A stretch of 6,039 bases of DNA from an uncultured Collinsella sp. (lineage in GTDB: Bacteria > Actinomycetota > Coriobacteriia > Coriobacteriales > Coriobacteriaceae): the NCBI GenBank assembly GCA_900756725.1, contig CAAELJ010000064.1:1-6039 (forward strand), given 5' to 3'. The notes below the pieces were generated by a model. The model was not told the DNA's origin. It saw only the letters and a program-made list of their open reading frames with translations, and did no database searches. A program made the position numbers and the translations under genes. Position 1 is the first letter of the stretch; each line of letters starts with the position of its first letter. Positions 1-5,935 of the stretch are shown piece after piece.

Positions 1-2
1 CT

Positions 3-40
3 CGCACGGAGAGCACATTAAGTGCTCTCCGGCTCGTGCG
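3..40. repeat. Long imperfect stem-loop at window edge
   Basis: An 8-bp inner stem (9-16 with 22-29) closes a 5-base loop (ATTAA). A 6-bp outer stem (3-8 with 35-40) extends it, with a 5-base bulge on the 3' side. No T-tract follows on the + strand, so it is not a standard terminator for a + strand gene. On the - strand the decisive bases lie outside the window. It could be the end of a neighbouring gene's terminator, a REP-like palindromic element, or part of the leader structure ahead of the methyltransferase. Confidence 0.5.
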
Positions 41-197
41 GAACTCGCGATCGACCTTATATATTTGCCCTCCCCGGGGCTCACGCACAACGGGACCTCG
101 GTTGGGTTCTATCCCTTTGGCAGTCGCTTCGCTTCTGCCCTACTTTGCTGGTATGGCGGTTTGGCGTTGGATCGGTTCTTTCTGATATATGCTGGTT

Positions 198-229
198 GCG
201 GCTCTTCTTTTGGGAGGAGTCGCTTTTTT
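198..229 (+). terminator. Intrinsic terminator just upstream of the methyltransferase (possible attenuator)
   Basis: A 10-bp stem pairs GCGGCTCTTC (198-207) with GAGGAGTCGC (214-223), including two G-U pairs. The loop is 6 bases, and six T residues follow (224-229). This is the standard form of a Rho-independent terminator on the + strand. It ends 19 bases before the GTG at 249, which leaves no room for a separate promoter behind it. Transcription of the methyltransferase from any upstream promoter must therefore read through it. It may be a regulated attenuator, or a leaky terminator of an upstream unit outside the window. Confidence 0.6.
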
Positions 230-234
230 GTTGT

Positions 235-241
235 GAGGGGG
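235..241 (+). promoter_or_regulatory. Ribosome-binding site that fixes the GTG start at 249
   Basis: The purine run GAGGGGG ends 7 bases before GTG at 249. It supports that GTG over the ATG at 242, which is in another frame, and over the next in-frame ATG at 306. Confidence 0.65.
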
Positions 242-248
242 ATGGCCC

Positions 249-1136
249 GTGGCTGATGATTTGATTCGTTCCGAGCTGCTTTCTGCTGATTGGAATGGCG
301 AATGGATGCGTCTGCAAGCTGATCGGCGACGGGCTGATGATCCTTTTGAGTGGGATAAGCGGGCTCGGCATTTTCGGCCATTGGAGACTGCCCCGTATGC
401 TCGGGATTTTATAAAACTGCTGGCGCTTGAGCCTGGTGAGTCGGTGCTCGATATGGGGTGTGGGGCTGGGTCGATTGCTATTCCGCTTGCTCAGGCTGGG
501 CATCCCGTGATTGCTGCCGACTTCTCTCCTGCTATGTTGGGCACGCTTGATGCTGGTATTGAGTACTATGGGCTCGAGGATCGCATTACACCGCTTGAGC
601 TTGCTTGGGATGATGATTGGGATCTGGTTGGGCCGGTTGCCAAGGCTGTTGATGTTGCCTTTGCCAGTCGCTCTGTCACCACGACCAATCTAAAAGGTGC
701 GCTTGCCAAGCTTGATCGAACGGCTCGTCGGCGTTGTGCTGTCACGATGGTCGCCAACTCCAGCCCGCGCTATGACCTGCACCTGATGAACGCCATCGGC
801 GCCTCGGTTACCCGCAGCAACGGATTTGTATATGCCTTTAACATCCTTATTCAGATGGGTGCGTTGCCGCAGGTCACGTATTTTGAATCGCCCCGCCGCG
901 ACACCTTCGATAGTCTTGAGGCGGGCGTGGCGGACTTTTCTCGCATGCTCGAGCACGGCAACGAGGACAAGATCGACCGCCTGCGCAACTATATCGCCCA
1001 CCACATGATCGAGAACCCGCATGCCGGTGAGCCGGGATCCAAGGGCGTACCGCAGGGACGCTACATGCTCGACCACATCCGCAAAGTCCGATGGGCGTTT
1101 ATCGCCTGGGAGCCGGTCTCCGTACCCCGCCCGTAG
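249..1136 (+). CDS. Class I SAM-dependent methyltransferase, substrate unknown
   Basis: The 295-residue protein has a Rossmann-type S-adenosylmethionine-binding core. Motif I is VLDMGCGAGS (residues 66-75, the DxGxGxG form), and an acidic residue at the end of the second strand (D91 in IAADFSPAM) should bind the SAM ribose. A Trp-rich N-terminal segment (DWNGEW, 14-19, then FEWDKRARHF, 33-42) precedes the core and may form a substrate lid. No signal peptide or membrane segment is seen, so it should be cytoplasmic. The GTG start is chosen from the purine-rich site at 235-241 and because a later start would remove the Trp segment. The gene appears monocistronic, with no clear terminator behind it. 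Its first ~165 codons strongly prefer T-ending codons and the rest prefer C or G endings, which suggests a mosaic or transferred 5' part. Fold assignment is secure; small molecule, RNA or protein as substrate cannot be decided. Confidence 0.85.
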   Translation: MADDLIRSELLSADWNGEWMRLQADRRRADDPFEWDKRARHFRPLETAPYARDFIKLLALEPGESVLDMGCGAGSIAIPLAQAGHPVIAADFSPAMLGTLDAGIEYYGLEDRITPLELAWDDDWDLVGPVAKAVDVAFASRSVTTTNLKGALAKLDRTARRRCAVTMVANSSPRYDLHLMNAIGASVTRSNGFVYAFNILIQMGALPQVTYFESPRRDTFDSLEAGVADFSRMLEHGNEDKIDRLRNYIAHHMIENPHAGEPGSKGVPQGRYMLDHIRKVRWAFIAWEPVSVPRP

Positions 1137-1294
1137 CCCATCTAAAACTTGCATCGTCCTCCCGCCCGGCATCCGCATTCTTTGCGAACTGGGCAAACGC
1201 GCTCCACACCACGCCGTTCCTGCGCTATCGTGGGACAGCTCACGTAGATTAAGGCCCCATTGCGGGGCGCCCCATACATAGAAAGCGAGAACCC
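1137..1294 (+). promoter_or_regulatory. Gap before yhbY with a short GC hairpin
   Basis: This 158-base gap has no gene and no promoter with both boxes recognisable. A 5-bp hairpin (1254-1258 with 1264-1268, loop ATTGC) lies in what is probably the yhbY leader. The same GGGGC arm is also half of a 10-bp perfect palindrome, GGGGCGCCCC (1264-1273). The sequence before the yhbY ATG (GAAAGCGAG, 1281-1289) is only a weak ribosome-binding site. Confidence 0.35.
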
Positions 1295-1594
1295 ATGGCA
1301 CTGACAGGAGCCCAGGTCAAGCAGCTTCGCAGCATGGCCCATCACCTCAACCCCGCCATCATCATCGGTAAGTCCGATGTCAACGAGGGCACCGTCGAGC
1401 AGACGGTCGCCTACCTGGAGAAGCACGAGCTCGTTAAGTGCTCCGTGCTGGACGGCTCCAGCCTTTCTGCCCGCGAGGCCGCCGAGGAGCTCGCCGAGCG
1501 CTGCCACGCCGACGTCGTTCAGGTTATCGGCCGCAAGTTCTCGCTGTATCGCGAGTCCTCGCGCAAGGGTATCGAGAAGATCAAGCTCGTCTAA
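1295..1594 (+). CDS. yhbY: Ribosome assembly RNA-binding protein YhbY (CRS1-YhbY domain)
   Basis: This 99-residue protein is the normal full length of bacterial YhbY/YqeI, a single CRS1-YhbY domain that binds RNA and associates with pre-50S ribosomal particles. Family features seen are an opening like LTGAQVKQLRSMAHHLNP (residues 3-20), the glycine loop region IIIGKSDVNEG (22-32), the HELVK segment (44-48), and the closing QVIGRKFSLYRES (76-88). The RNA-contacting GxxG loop is modified: G25-K-S-D28 has Asp where the second Gly is usual. The ribosome-binding site is weak, so the ATG is chosen from homology and length. The gene stands alone, without the Obg-type GTPase or proB neighbours often found near it in other bacteria, and is followed by a strong terminator. 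Cytoplasmic. The family is near certain; the effect of the altered loop is unknown. Confidence 0.95.
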   Translation: MALTGAQVKQLRSMAHHLNPAIIIGKSDVNEGTVEQTVAYLEKHELVKCSVLDGSSLSAREAAEELAERCHADVVQVIGRKFSLYRESSRKGIEKIKLV

Positions 1595-1621
1595 AACCGA
1601 CTGGCCATACCGAGTAGCCTG

Positions 1622-1654
1622 CGGGCGTCCGAGTGATTCGGGCGCCCGTTTTTT
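1622..1654 (+). terminator. Strong intrinsic terminator of yhbY
   Basis: An 11-bp stem (1622-1632 with 1638-1648, one G-T pair) closes a 5-base loop (GTGAT), and six T residues follow at 1649-1654. It lies 27 bases after the yhbY stop. The - strand has no T-tract beyond the hairpin, so it should act in one direction only. Its T-tract overlaps the stop codon of the converging regulator gene (1653-1655). Confidence 0.9.
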
Positions 1655-4649
1655 ATCGCTCGACAAGCACGCGCTTGAGCCTGCCTTCGACCAGGCGCTC
1701 ATACAGGCGCCTTGTCTCGGGCTCGGGCACGCCTTGAACCTGCTCTCGCAGGTGGTGCATGTGGCCGCTGTATAGCTCGACAACATCGCGGCGTCGTCCC
1801 GCCGCACCGTAAACGCGCATGGCACAGCGAACCATGTCCTCGCGCGCCGTCTCTTGGCGAAGCCCCGATTCAACGAGCCAAATTGCCGATTGCAGGTCAT
1901 TTTCCTCGAGAGCGGCATTCGCTCCCCTAATCATGCAGTCGATGTACTTGGATTGCATAATGTGGCGCATGCGCGTAAAAAACGTGGGATTGCAACCGGT
2001 GGGAACATACAGCGGCCCCGCGTAGAGCTGCTCAACCTTAAGACAAAGCTCAACCAGGTGAGGGCCTCTCGCGCCCATACGGTTTCCCAGGATCTCGCGG
2101 CTCAGCTGGTCAAAGAGCCTTACATCGGTCTTAACGTAGTCGCCGTTGAGCCCTATGCACTCGTTTTGGATGAGCACGCACGACTTGCCATCCGGCGTTG
2201 GACCCAAAGCCGAGCGCAAGCGCGATACCGTCGAATACAGATTGTTGCGCGCGGCGCTAAACTCGGCATGGGGCCACAACTCCATGGCGATTGTCTCGCG
2301 GTCGACCATGGCATCCATGCCCAACGCGAGCCGCTCGGCAAGTGTTGCTGCCTTTTTGCGACGCCACATCTTATCCGTGATGGGAAAGCCGTCGCGCTCG
2401 GCGCGAAATGTGCCAAACATGCGCATCTCAATATGGCCGATCGTATCGACAGCCTCAACCTCGCCCGCCTGGAACAGGTGCTCGCTTTCGCCCTCAAAAT
2501 CATCGCGTAGTGAATACCGCGACAGCTCACGCACCGGAAGCTTCTTGCGAATCCTGACGGCAGGCTCGCCCAGACAGTGCATCGCAAGACGCGCAAATAG
2601 CCGATACGATGGGTCTAAAATCCCCGAGCGATTCATAGACATCCAGGCGGCAAGATCGCTATCGCGGCCCGCAGCGGCCAGGTGCAGCGCCACGATCCAG
2701 GCTTCTGAGCCACCGGCCTGCGTCTTGCTAATGTCGAGCAGCTCCGCCTCTTCGCGAACCGATACCAGCGACGTATTGCGCAGGTACGCCACGCGCTCCA
2801 GCAGCAACGCGTTTTCGCGCATGTACGCAATCGATTCGTCGGCGAGCTTGAGCACCTGAACCGCGCGGAACTTCGCGTTGACCGGCCGCCCCTCCGCCAG
2901 CGATTGCCAACCCTCCAGCAATAACCCAAACAGCTGAATTTGATTGTCACGAACACGCACCGCAAAGCGGTCGAGCTCGCCAAACGCCACATCGTCGGTC
3001 ACGGGCAAGCCCGCGAGCAGGCGCCGCGCCGCGAGCACCATACGCAGCCAAATGGACGGCGCCTTAAGCCCGCGGATATCGAGCGCCTCGAGTATCTGCG
3101 CCATCTTGTCATCGCGCTCGTCGGGTTTAGCAAACGAGCCGTCGAACAGCTCCACCAGCATATGGTCGGCCTGTATGAGAATCCCCGCGATGTCGAGCTC
3201 GCAATCATAAGCTTTGCACGCCTTGAGCTTCGCGAGAACATTGCCGTCTTCCGCTCGCTCGGTTAGGTGGCGCTTGACCTCGATATGCGCGGACAGCATG
3301 TCGAGCACCTCGCAGGATGTCTGTTCTTGCACAACAGGGTTGGCGGGAAGCCCCAGATCATTGTCGCCATAAAAGGCGATGGTGAGCGCCTGGGCTATTT
3401 TCCAGGTAGCGGGATCGACCTCGTGCGCCGCCTGGTCACCCGCACGTTCGATAACGGACGCCATATACCTTGCTAGCTTTGTATTGCACACGCTGACAGC
3501 CGCCAGATACACGCCGAGTGCCTCGGCGGGTGCCGGCTCTTGCTCCTGCTTTTCCGCATTGATCATCGCCGACGCCGCACGGCAAATGTCCCCTCCGTGC
3601 CCGGTCAGGGCAAGATCGGTCCCATACTGCCCGGCAAGTTCCAATACCACATGGCGGTCCAAGAACGCGTCGGCCAGGTCCATAGCCAAATCGCATCGGC
3701 CCGCCTTGATCAAAATGCGAGCAGCCCGCGATACAAGTTCGGGACGGATCTCGGCAACAAGCTTTCGCAGCCTCAGGCGCGCGTTGTCCTTAGCGCCCAA
3801 ACACCTAAAGGTGCGATCAGACGGATCCACGCCAAAAATCGGATAATCGCGCACAAAGATGGACTGGTCGACCATCGAAAGCCTCACGCCGCACGCCTCT
3901 AGCTCCGCAATGCGGCCCTCGCCCATCAGCACCATCAAACAGGCAACGGTAAACAACAGGTTGTTCTCGAGCGATGCGAGATCGGCCAGCGCCGCACCGT
4001 ACACGTTGACGATTTCGTTCTCGAGCAACCCGGCAACATCGCCCTGTCCATACATTCCCGTCTGCAAGGCAGATACCAGCTCGGGTACGCCCTGTGTGAG
4101 CCGATAGAAATCAAGCGATGTGCTGATTGAGAACGCCGTGGCCCATGACGAATACTCATAGGCGTGCACCTTGAGCATCTGCGCATTGACTTTTACAGAA
4201 TCGCCCAGCCCGTGGATAAGCAATCGGTTGGAGGGGCGGCAGGCAATAAAGACCCCCGTCCCCGTAGCACGTAAGCTGCGGATTCGATCGATGAGGTCCT
4301 CGGTTTCGTGCTGCTCGAGATTGGGCACGTTGTCGATCGCAACGAGCGAATGAGGTTTGTCCTTAAGCTCATCGGCGACAACCTCGAGCTGCATAAAGAG
4401 CTCGCGTCCAATCGCGCGGTCGGCCTCGATAATCCGAACCGGCCCTCGCGTGGGGTCCGATTTAACCTCCTGCACGTATTGCAGCAACACCGACGTCTTA
4501 CCAAACCCATCGGGCGCGTAGAGCAAAACAATTCCCGCCTTGCGCCCTTTAACGATGAGCTCGTTCATCAAGCGATCGCGCCGCACCATATAGCCGCCGC
4601 CCGTCGGCATCAACTCGAGGTCGTCCGTATTGCCCAAATCGTTTACCAT
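1653..4649 (-). CDS. Large STAND-ATPase transcriptional regulator with C-terminal SARP/BTAD module
   Basis: This 998-residue protein looks like an ATP-dependent signal-responsive regulator. An N-terminal MalT/STAND-like NTPase has Walker A YAPDGFGKT (44-52, first Gly replaced by Ala), a Walker B-like strand SLVAIDN (101-107, Asn where a second acid is common), a sensor-like FIACR ending at R138, and a GxP motif (G187-V-P189). A long helical middle (about 200-730) has no clear motif and probably senses a ligand or protein. An OmpR/SARP-type winged helix follows (about 738-840; RRKKAATLAERLAL, 763-776; ARNNLYSTVSRLRSALG, 800-816), then a BTAD helical domain (about 845-985). The order is the reverse of AfsR-type SARPs, which carry the DNA-binding domain first. 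No signal peptide or membrane segment is seen. The ATG is backed by GAGGAG five bases upstream. Targets are unknown; nagB on the same strand upstream is only a candidate. Domain calls are firm, signal and targets are not. Confidence 0.88.
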   Translation of the reverse strand: MVNDLGNTDDLELMPTGGGYMVRRDRLMNELIVKGRKAGIVLLYAPDGFGKTSVLLQYVQEVKSDPTRGPVRIIEADRAIGRELFMQLEVVADELKDKPHSLVAIDNVPNLEQHETEDLIDRIRSLRATGTGVFIACRPSNRLLIHGLGDSVKVNAQMLKVHAYEYSSWATAFSISTSLDFYRLTQGVPELVSALQTGMYGQGDVAGLLENEIVNVYGAALADLASLENNLLFTVACLMVLMGEGRIAELEACGVRLSMVDQSIFVRDYPIFGVDPSDRTFRCLGAKDNARLRLRKLVAEIRPELVSRAARILIKAGRCDLAMDLADAFLDRHVVLELAGQYGTDLALTGHGGDICRAASAMINAEKQEQEPAPAEALGVYLAAVSVCNTKLARYMASVIERAGDQAAHEVDPATWKIAQALTIAFYGDNDLGLPANPVVQEQTSCEVLDMLSAHIEVKRHLTERAEDGNVLAKLKACKAYDCELDIAGILIQADHMLVELFDGSFAKPDERDDKMAQILEALDIRGLKAPSIWLRMVLAARRLLAGLPVTDDVAFGELDRFAVRVRDNQIQLFGLLLEGWQSLAEGRPVNAKFRAVQVLKLADESIAYMRENALLLERVAYLRNTSLVSVREEAELLDISKTQAGGSEAWIVALHLAAAGRDSDLAAWMSMNRSGILDPSYRLFARLAMHCLGEPAVRIRKKLPVRELSRYSLRDDFEGESEHLFQAGEVEAVDTIGHIEMRMFGTFRAERDGFPITDKMWRRKKAATLAERLALGMDAMVDRETIAMELWPHAEFSAARNNLYSTVSRLRSALGPTPDGKSCVLIQNECIGLNGDYVKTDVRLFDQLSREILGNRMGARGPHLVELCLKVEQLYAGPLYVPTGCNPTFFTRMRHIMQSKYIDCMIRGANAALEENDLQSAIWLVESGLRQETAREDMVRCAMRVYGAAGRRRDVVELYSGHMHHLREQVQGVPEPETRRLYERLVEGRLKRVLVER

Positions 4650-4654
4650 GCTTG

Positions 4655-4660
4655 CTCCTC
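4655..4660 (-). promoter_or_regulatory. Ribosome-binding site of the large regulator
   Basis: On the - strand GAGGAG lies 5 bases before the ATG at 4649-4647. This is a near-ideal Shine-Dalgarno sequence and spacing, and it fixes the start. Confidence 0.8.
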
Positions 4661-4669
4661 AACTCGACT

Positions 4670-4698
4670 ATATGGACACCGTAGCTGCAGGACCATAT
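4670..4698. promoter_or_regulatory. Spaced inverted repeat upstream of the regulator start
   Basis: ATATGG (4670-4675) and CCATAT (4693-4698) are perfect 6-base inverted arms separated by 17 bases. They lie 21-49 bases ahead of the regulator ATG. The placement suits an operator, possibly autoregulatory, or a loose hairpin in the leader RNA. Arms this short can arise by chance. Confidence 0.3.
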
Positions 4699-4883
4699 GA
4701 GCCGCCCCGTGAATAGCGCGACTTAGAGTTTTTAATTGTCTGCCGGTACGTGTTTGGCAAGTTTTTGTACAGCGAGGCCCGATGGTATCTTATCCCCCGA
4801 CCAATAGGTCTTTGCGCAGGTCAATGCGCTTGCCAGCATGTCCCATCCCATTTGCAGTGTAGCGCAGTCGGCTATTTTTATTT

Positions 4884-4897
4884 GAGTTGCGCAACTC
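4884..4897. promoter_or_regulatory. Perfect 14-bp palindrome, candidate operator
   Basis: GAGTTGCGCAACTC reads identically on both strands with no spacer, next to an A/T-rich run (4873-4883). A perfect, gapless palindrome cannot easily form an RNA hairpin but suits a dimeric DNA-binding protein. It falls about 235 bases ahead of the regulator start. I do not recognise the site as that of a named repressor. Confidence 0.4.
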
Positions 4898-4963
4898 GCC
4901 TACTCCTCGCTACCGCCTGCGACTCTATGGTGGCAAATGTGCATAGAATCTGCTATAGAATGA

Positions 4964-4992
4964 ATCACAAAAATTTAAAACCCTCCAGTCAA
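4964..4992 (-). promoter_or_regulatory. Candidate sigma-70-type promoter reading toward the regulator
   Basis: On the - strand TTGACT (4992-4987, five of six matches to the -35 consensus) is followed after exactly 17 bases by TGTGAT (4969-4964, four of six to the -10). The spacer is A/T-rich. A start near 4957 would give the regulator a leader of about 300 bases. The -10 box is weak, so this is a prediction only. Confidence 0.35.
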
Positions 4993-5017
4993 GCACGCGG
5001 CAAGGTTTCCGTCATGT

Positions 5018-5033
5018 ATACGCCACGGCGTAT
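5018..5033. promoter_or_regulatory. 16-bp palindrome upstream of the candidate promoter
   Basis: ATACGCC (5018-5024) and GGCGTAT (5027-5033) form perfect 7-base arms around a 2-base centre. It lies between the nagB terminator and the candidate regulator promoter, centred about 36 bases beyond the -35 box (near -69 if the predicted start is right). That is a common position for an activator site. It could also form a small hairpin behind the nagB terminator, though a 2-base loop makes this unfavourable. Confidence 0.4.
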
Positions 5034-5040
5034 GTCCACT

Positions 5041-5070
5041 AAAAAGGCCCCCGCAGAGCGAGGGCCTTTT
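5041..5070 (-). terminator. Intrinsic terminator of nagB
   Basis: On the - strand AAAAGGCCC pairs with GGGCCTTTT. The stem continues inward through one G-T pair and CGC/GCG to a 3-base loop, about 13 bp in all, and ends in a run of five T (5045-5041). It lies 29 bases after the nagB stop. The + strand copy also ends in four T, so weak termination in both directions is possible. Confidence 0.9.
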
Positions 5071-5099
5071 GGAAAGCTATGCAAGATCGCTTGGTCGCG

Positions 5100-5828
5100 T
5101 TACTCGCAGAGCGAAAGAGCGGCCTCGTCAGCAACGACGACGCAGTTGGTGTGCAGTTGCAGGATCGAAGCCGGGCACTTGGGCGTAACCGGACCATAGC
5201 ACATATCGTGCACGGCCTGAGCCTTGGCCTCGCCGTTGGCGACAACCAGGATCATGCGGGCATACATGATGGTCTGGGTGCCCATGGTGTAAGCCTGACG
5301 GGGCACATCATCGATGCTGTCGAACAGGCGGCTGTTAGCCTGAATGGTGCTCTCGGTCAGGTCGACGCAGTGCGTACCCTTGGAGAAGTGGTCATCGGGC
5401 TCGTTGAAGCCAATATGACCGTTATTACCAATGCCGAGCAGCTGCAGATCCGGGTAACCGGCGGCAGCGACGATCTTGTCGTACTCTGAGCAGGCAGCAG
5501 CGGCATCGGGGTTGGAGCCATCGGGCACGTGCGTGTTGTTCAGATCGATATTGATGTGATCGAAGAAGTTCTCGCGCATAAAGTAGTGATAGCTCTGGGG
5601 ATCGTCGTGCGAAAGACCACGATACTCGTCCAGGTTATAAGTGCTGACCTCGGCGAAGTCGACGTCACCCTTCTCGTACCAAGCGGCGAGCTGCTTGTAA
5701 GCGCCAATCGGGGTGGAGCCGGTGGCAAGACCCAGCACGCAATCGGGCTTGAGGATAACCTGGGCCGAGATGATATTAGCGGCCTTGCGGCTCATATCCT
5801 CGTAGTCTTTAGCTTTAATGATTTTCAT
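5100..5828 (-). CDS. nagB: Glucosamine-6-phosphate deaminase
   Basis: This 242-residue cytoplasmic enzyme converts glucosamine 6-phosphate to fructose 6-phosphate and ammonia, the last step of amino-sugar (GlcNAc, mucin glycan) catabolism into glycolysis. Conserved features are the sugar-phosphate loop GLATGSTP (33-40), NLDEY (65-69) with the likely catalytic base D67, and GIGNNGHIGFNEP (132-144) with H138 and E143. R167 (in NSRLF) and K202 (in GEAKA) are likely phosphate contacts by comparison with E. coli NagB. N136 replaces the E. coli Asp, as in Bacillus-type enzymes. The length also fits that shorter type, which generally lacks the allosteric control of the 266-residue E. coli form. The ATG at 5828 has AAAGGA six bases upstream. 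The frame stays open to 5993, but the extra residues are unlike any NagB. It has its own terminator and no nagA beside it in the window. Confidence 0.97.
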   Translation of the reverse strand: MKIIKAKDYEDMSRKAANIISAQVILKPDCVLGLATGSTPIGAYKQLAAWYEKGDVDFAEVSTYNLDEYRGLSHDDPQSYHYFMRENFFDHINIDLNNTHVPDGSNPDAAAACSEYDKIVAAAGYPDLQLLGIGNNGHIGFNEPDDHFSKGTHCVDLTESTIQANSRLFDSIDDVPRQAYTMGTQTIMYARMILVVANGEAKAQAVHDMCYGPVTPKCPASILQLHTNCVVVADEAALSLCE

Positions 5829-5834
5829 TACGCG

Positions 5835-5840
5835 TCCTTT
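5835..5840 (-). promoter_or_regulatory. Ribosome-binding site of nagB
   Basis: On the - strand AAAGGA lies 6 bases before the ATG at 5828-5826. It decides the start against the longer open frame reaching 5993. Confidence 0.75.
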
Positions 5841-5882
5841 CTCGTACAAGAGAGGCAAGGCTCCCCTTACAAGCACTTGCCC

Positions 5883-5917
5883 GCGGCCCGCGTCGGCCGC
5901 AACCAACGTGTGCGGCC
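5883..5917 (-). promoter_or_regulatory. Mutually exclusive stems in the nagB leader
   Basis: The segment 5895-5901 can pair perfectly with 5911-5917 (7 bp, 9-base loop). Its bases 5895-5900 can instead pair perfectly with 5883-5888 (6 bp, 6-base loop). The two stems share one arm, so only one can form at a time. In the nagB transcript the first stem emerges before the competing arm. The segment lies 55-90 bases ahead of the start codon. It has the form of an RNA switch, but no terminator or masked ribosome-binding site is clearly linked to it. Confidence 0.35.
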
Positions 5918-5935
5918 ACCAGGGCGAGGTCGCGT

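Larger units (their letters stand above)
41..248 (+). promoter_or_regulatory. G/T-rich untranslated leader before the methyltransferase
   Basis: No convincing gene is seen here: the open frames have no protein-like composition or ribosome-binding site. The stretch is rich in G and T and contains an AT island at 57-66 (TATATT at 60-65, a possible -10 without a recognisable -35). It also has a short hairpin with 5-bp arms GGCAG/CTGCC at 119-139. It ends in an intrinsic terminator and then a ribosome-binding site. The order of possible promoter, structured segment, terminator and start codon resembles a transcription-attenuation leader. I could not match it to any riboswitch, T-box or leader family that I know. 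That it is a leader is inference. Confidence 0.3.
4650..5040. other. Gene-poor region between the regulator and the nagB terminator
   Basis: About 390 bases hold no recognised gene. The + strand frame running through here continues into antisense nagB and is not protein-like. A 39-codon - strand frame (4732-4851) is open but has no good ribosome-binding site. The region contains three inverted repeats and one candidate - strand promoter (listed separately). It most likely serves as a long 5' control region for the regulator. Confidence 0.6.

Noticed and set aside
100..118. tRNA T-arm-like sequence (GGGTTCTATCCC)
   Set aside because: The loop departs from the TTCRANY consensus and no acceptor, D or anticodon arms can be placed around it.
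161..191. Promoter TTGGCG ... TATATG ahead of the methyltransferase
   Set aside because: The spacing is 19 bases and both boxes are poor, and the terminator at 198-229 would lie immediately downstream.
81..503. 140-codon - strand frame over the leader and methyltransferase start
   Set aside because: It is antisense to a real gene, rich in Ser, Pro, Arg and Gln, and has no recognisable motif or upstream start signals.
1854..2859. Long + strand frames opposite the large regulator (218 and 237 codons)
   Set aside because: They are antisense shadows of a well-supported gene, Arg/Ser-rich as expected from GC-rich complement frames, with no domains.
4867..4880. Weak hairpin followed by T-run on the + strand (TAGC/GCTA, then TTTTTATTT)
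   Set aside because: The stem is only 4-5 bp and there is no + strand gene upstream for it to terminate.
4750..5199. 149-codon + strand frame between the regulator and nagB
   Set aside because: It has no ribosome-binding site, its composition is not protein-like, it crosses the nagB terminator and ends antisense inside nagB.
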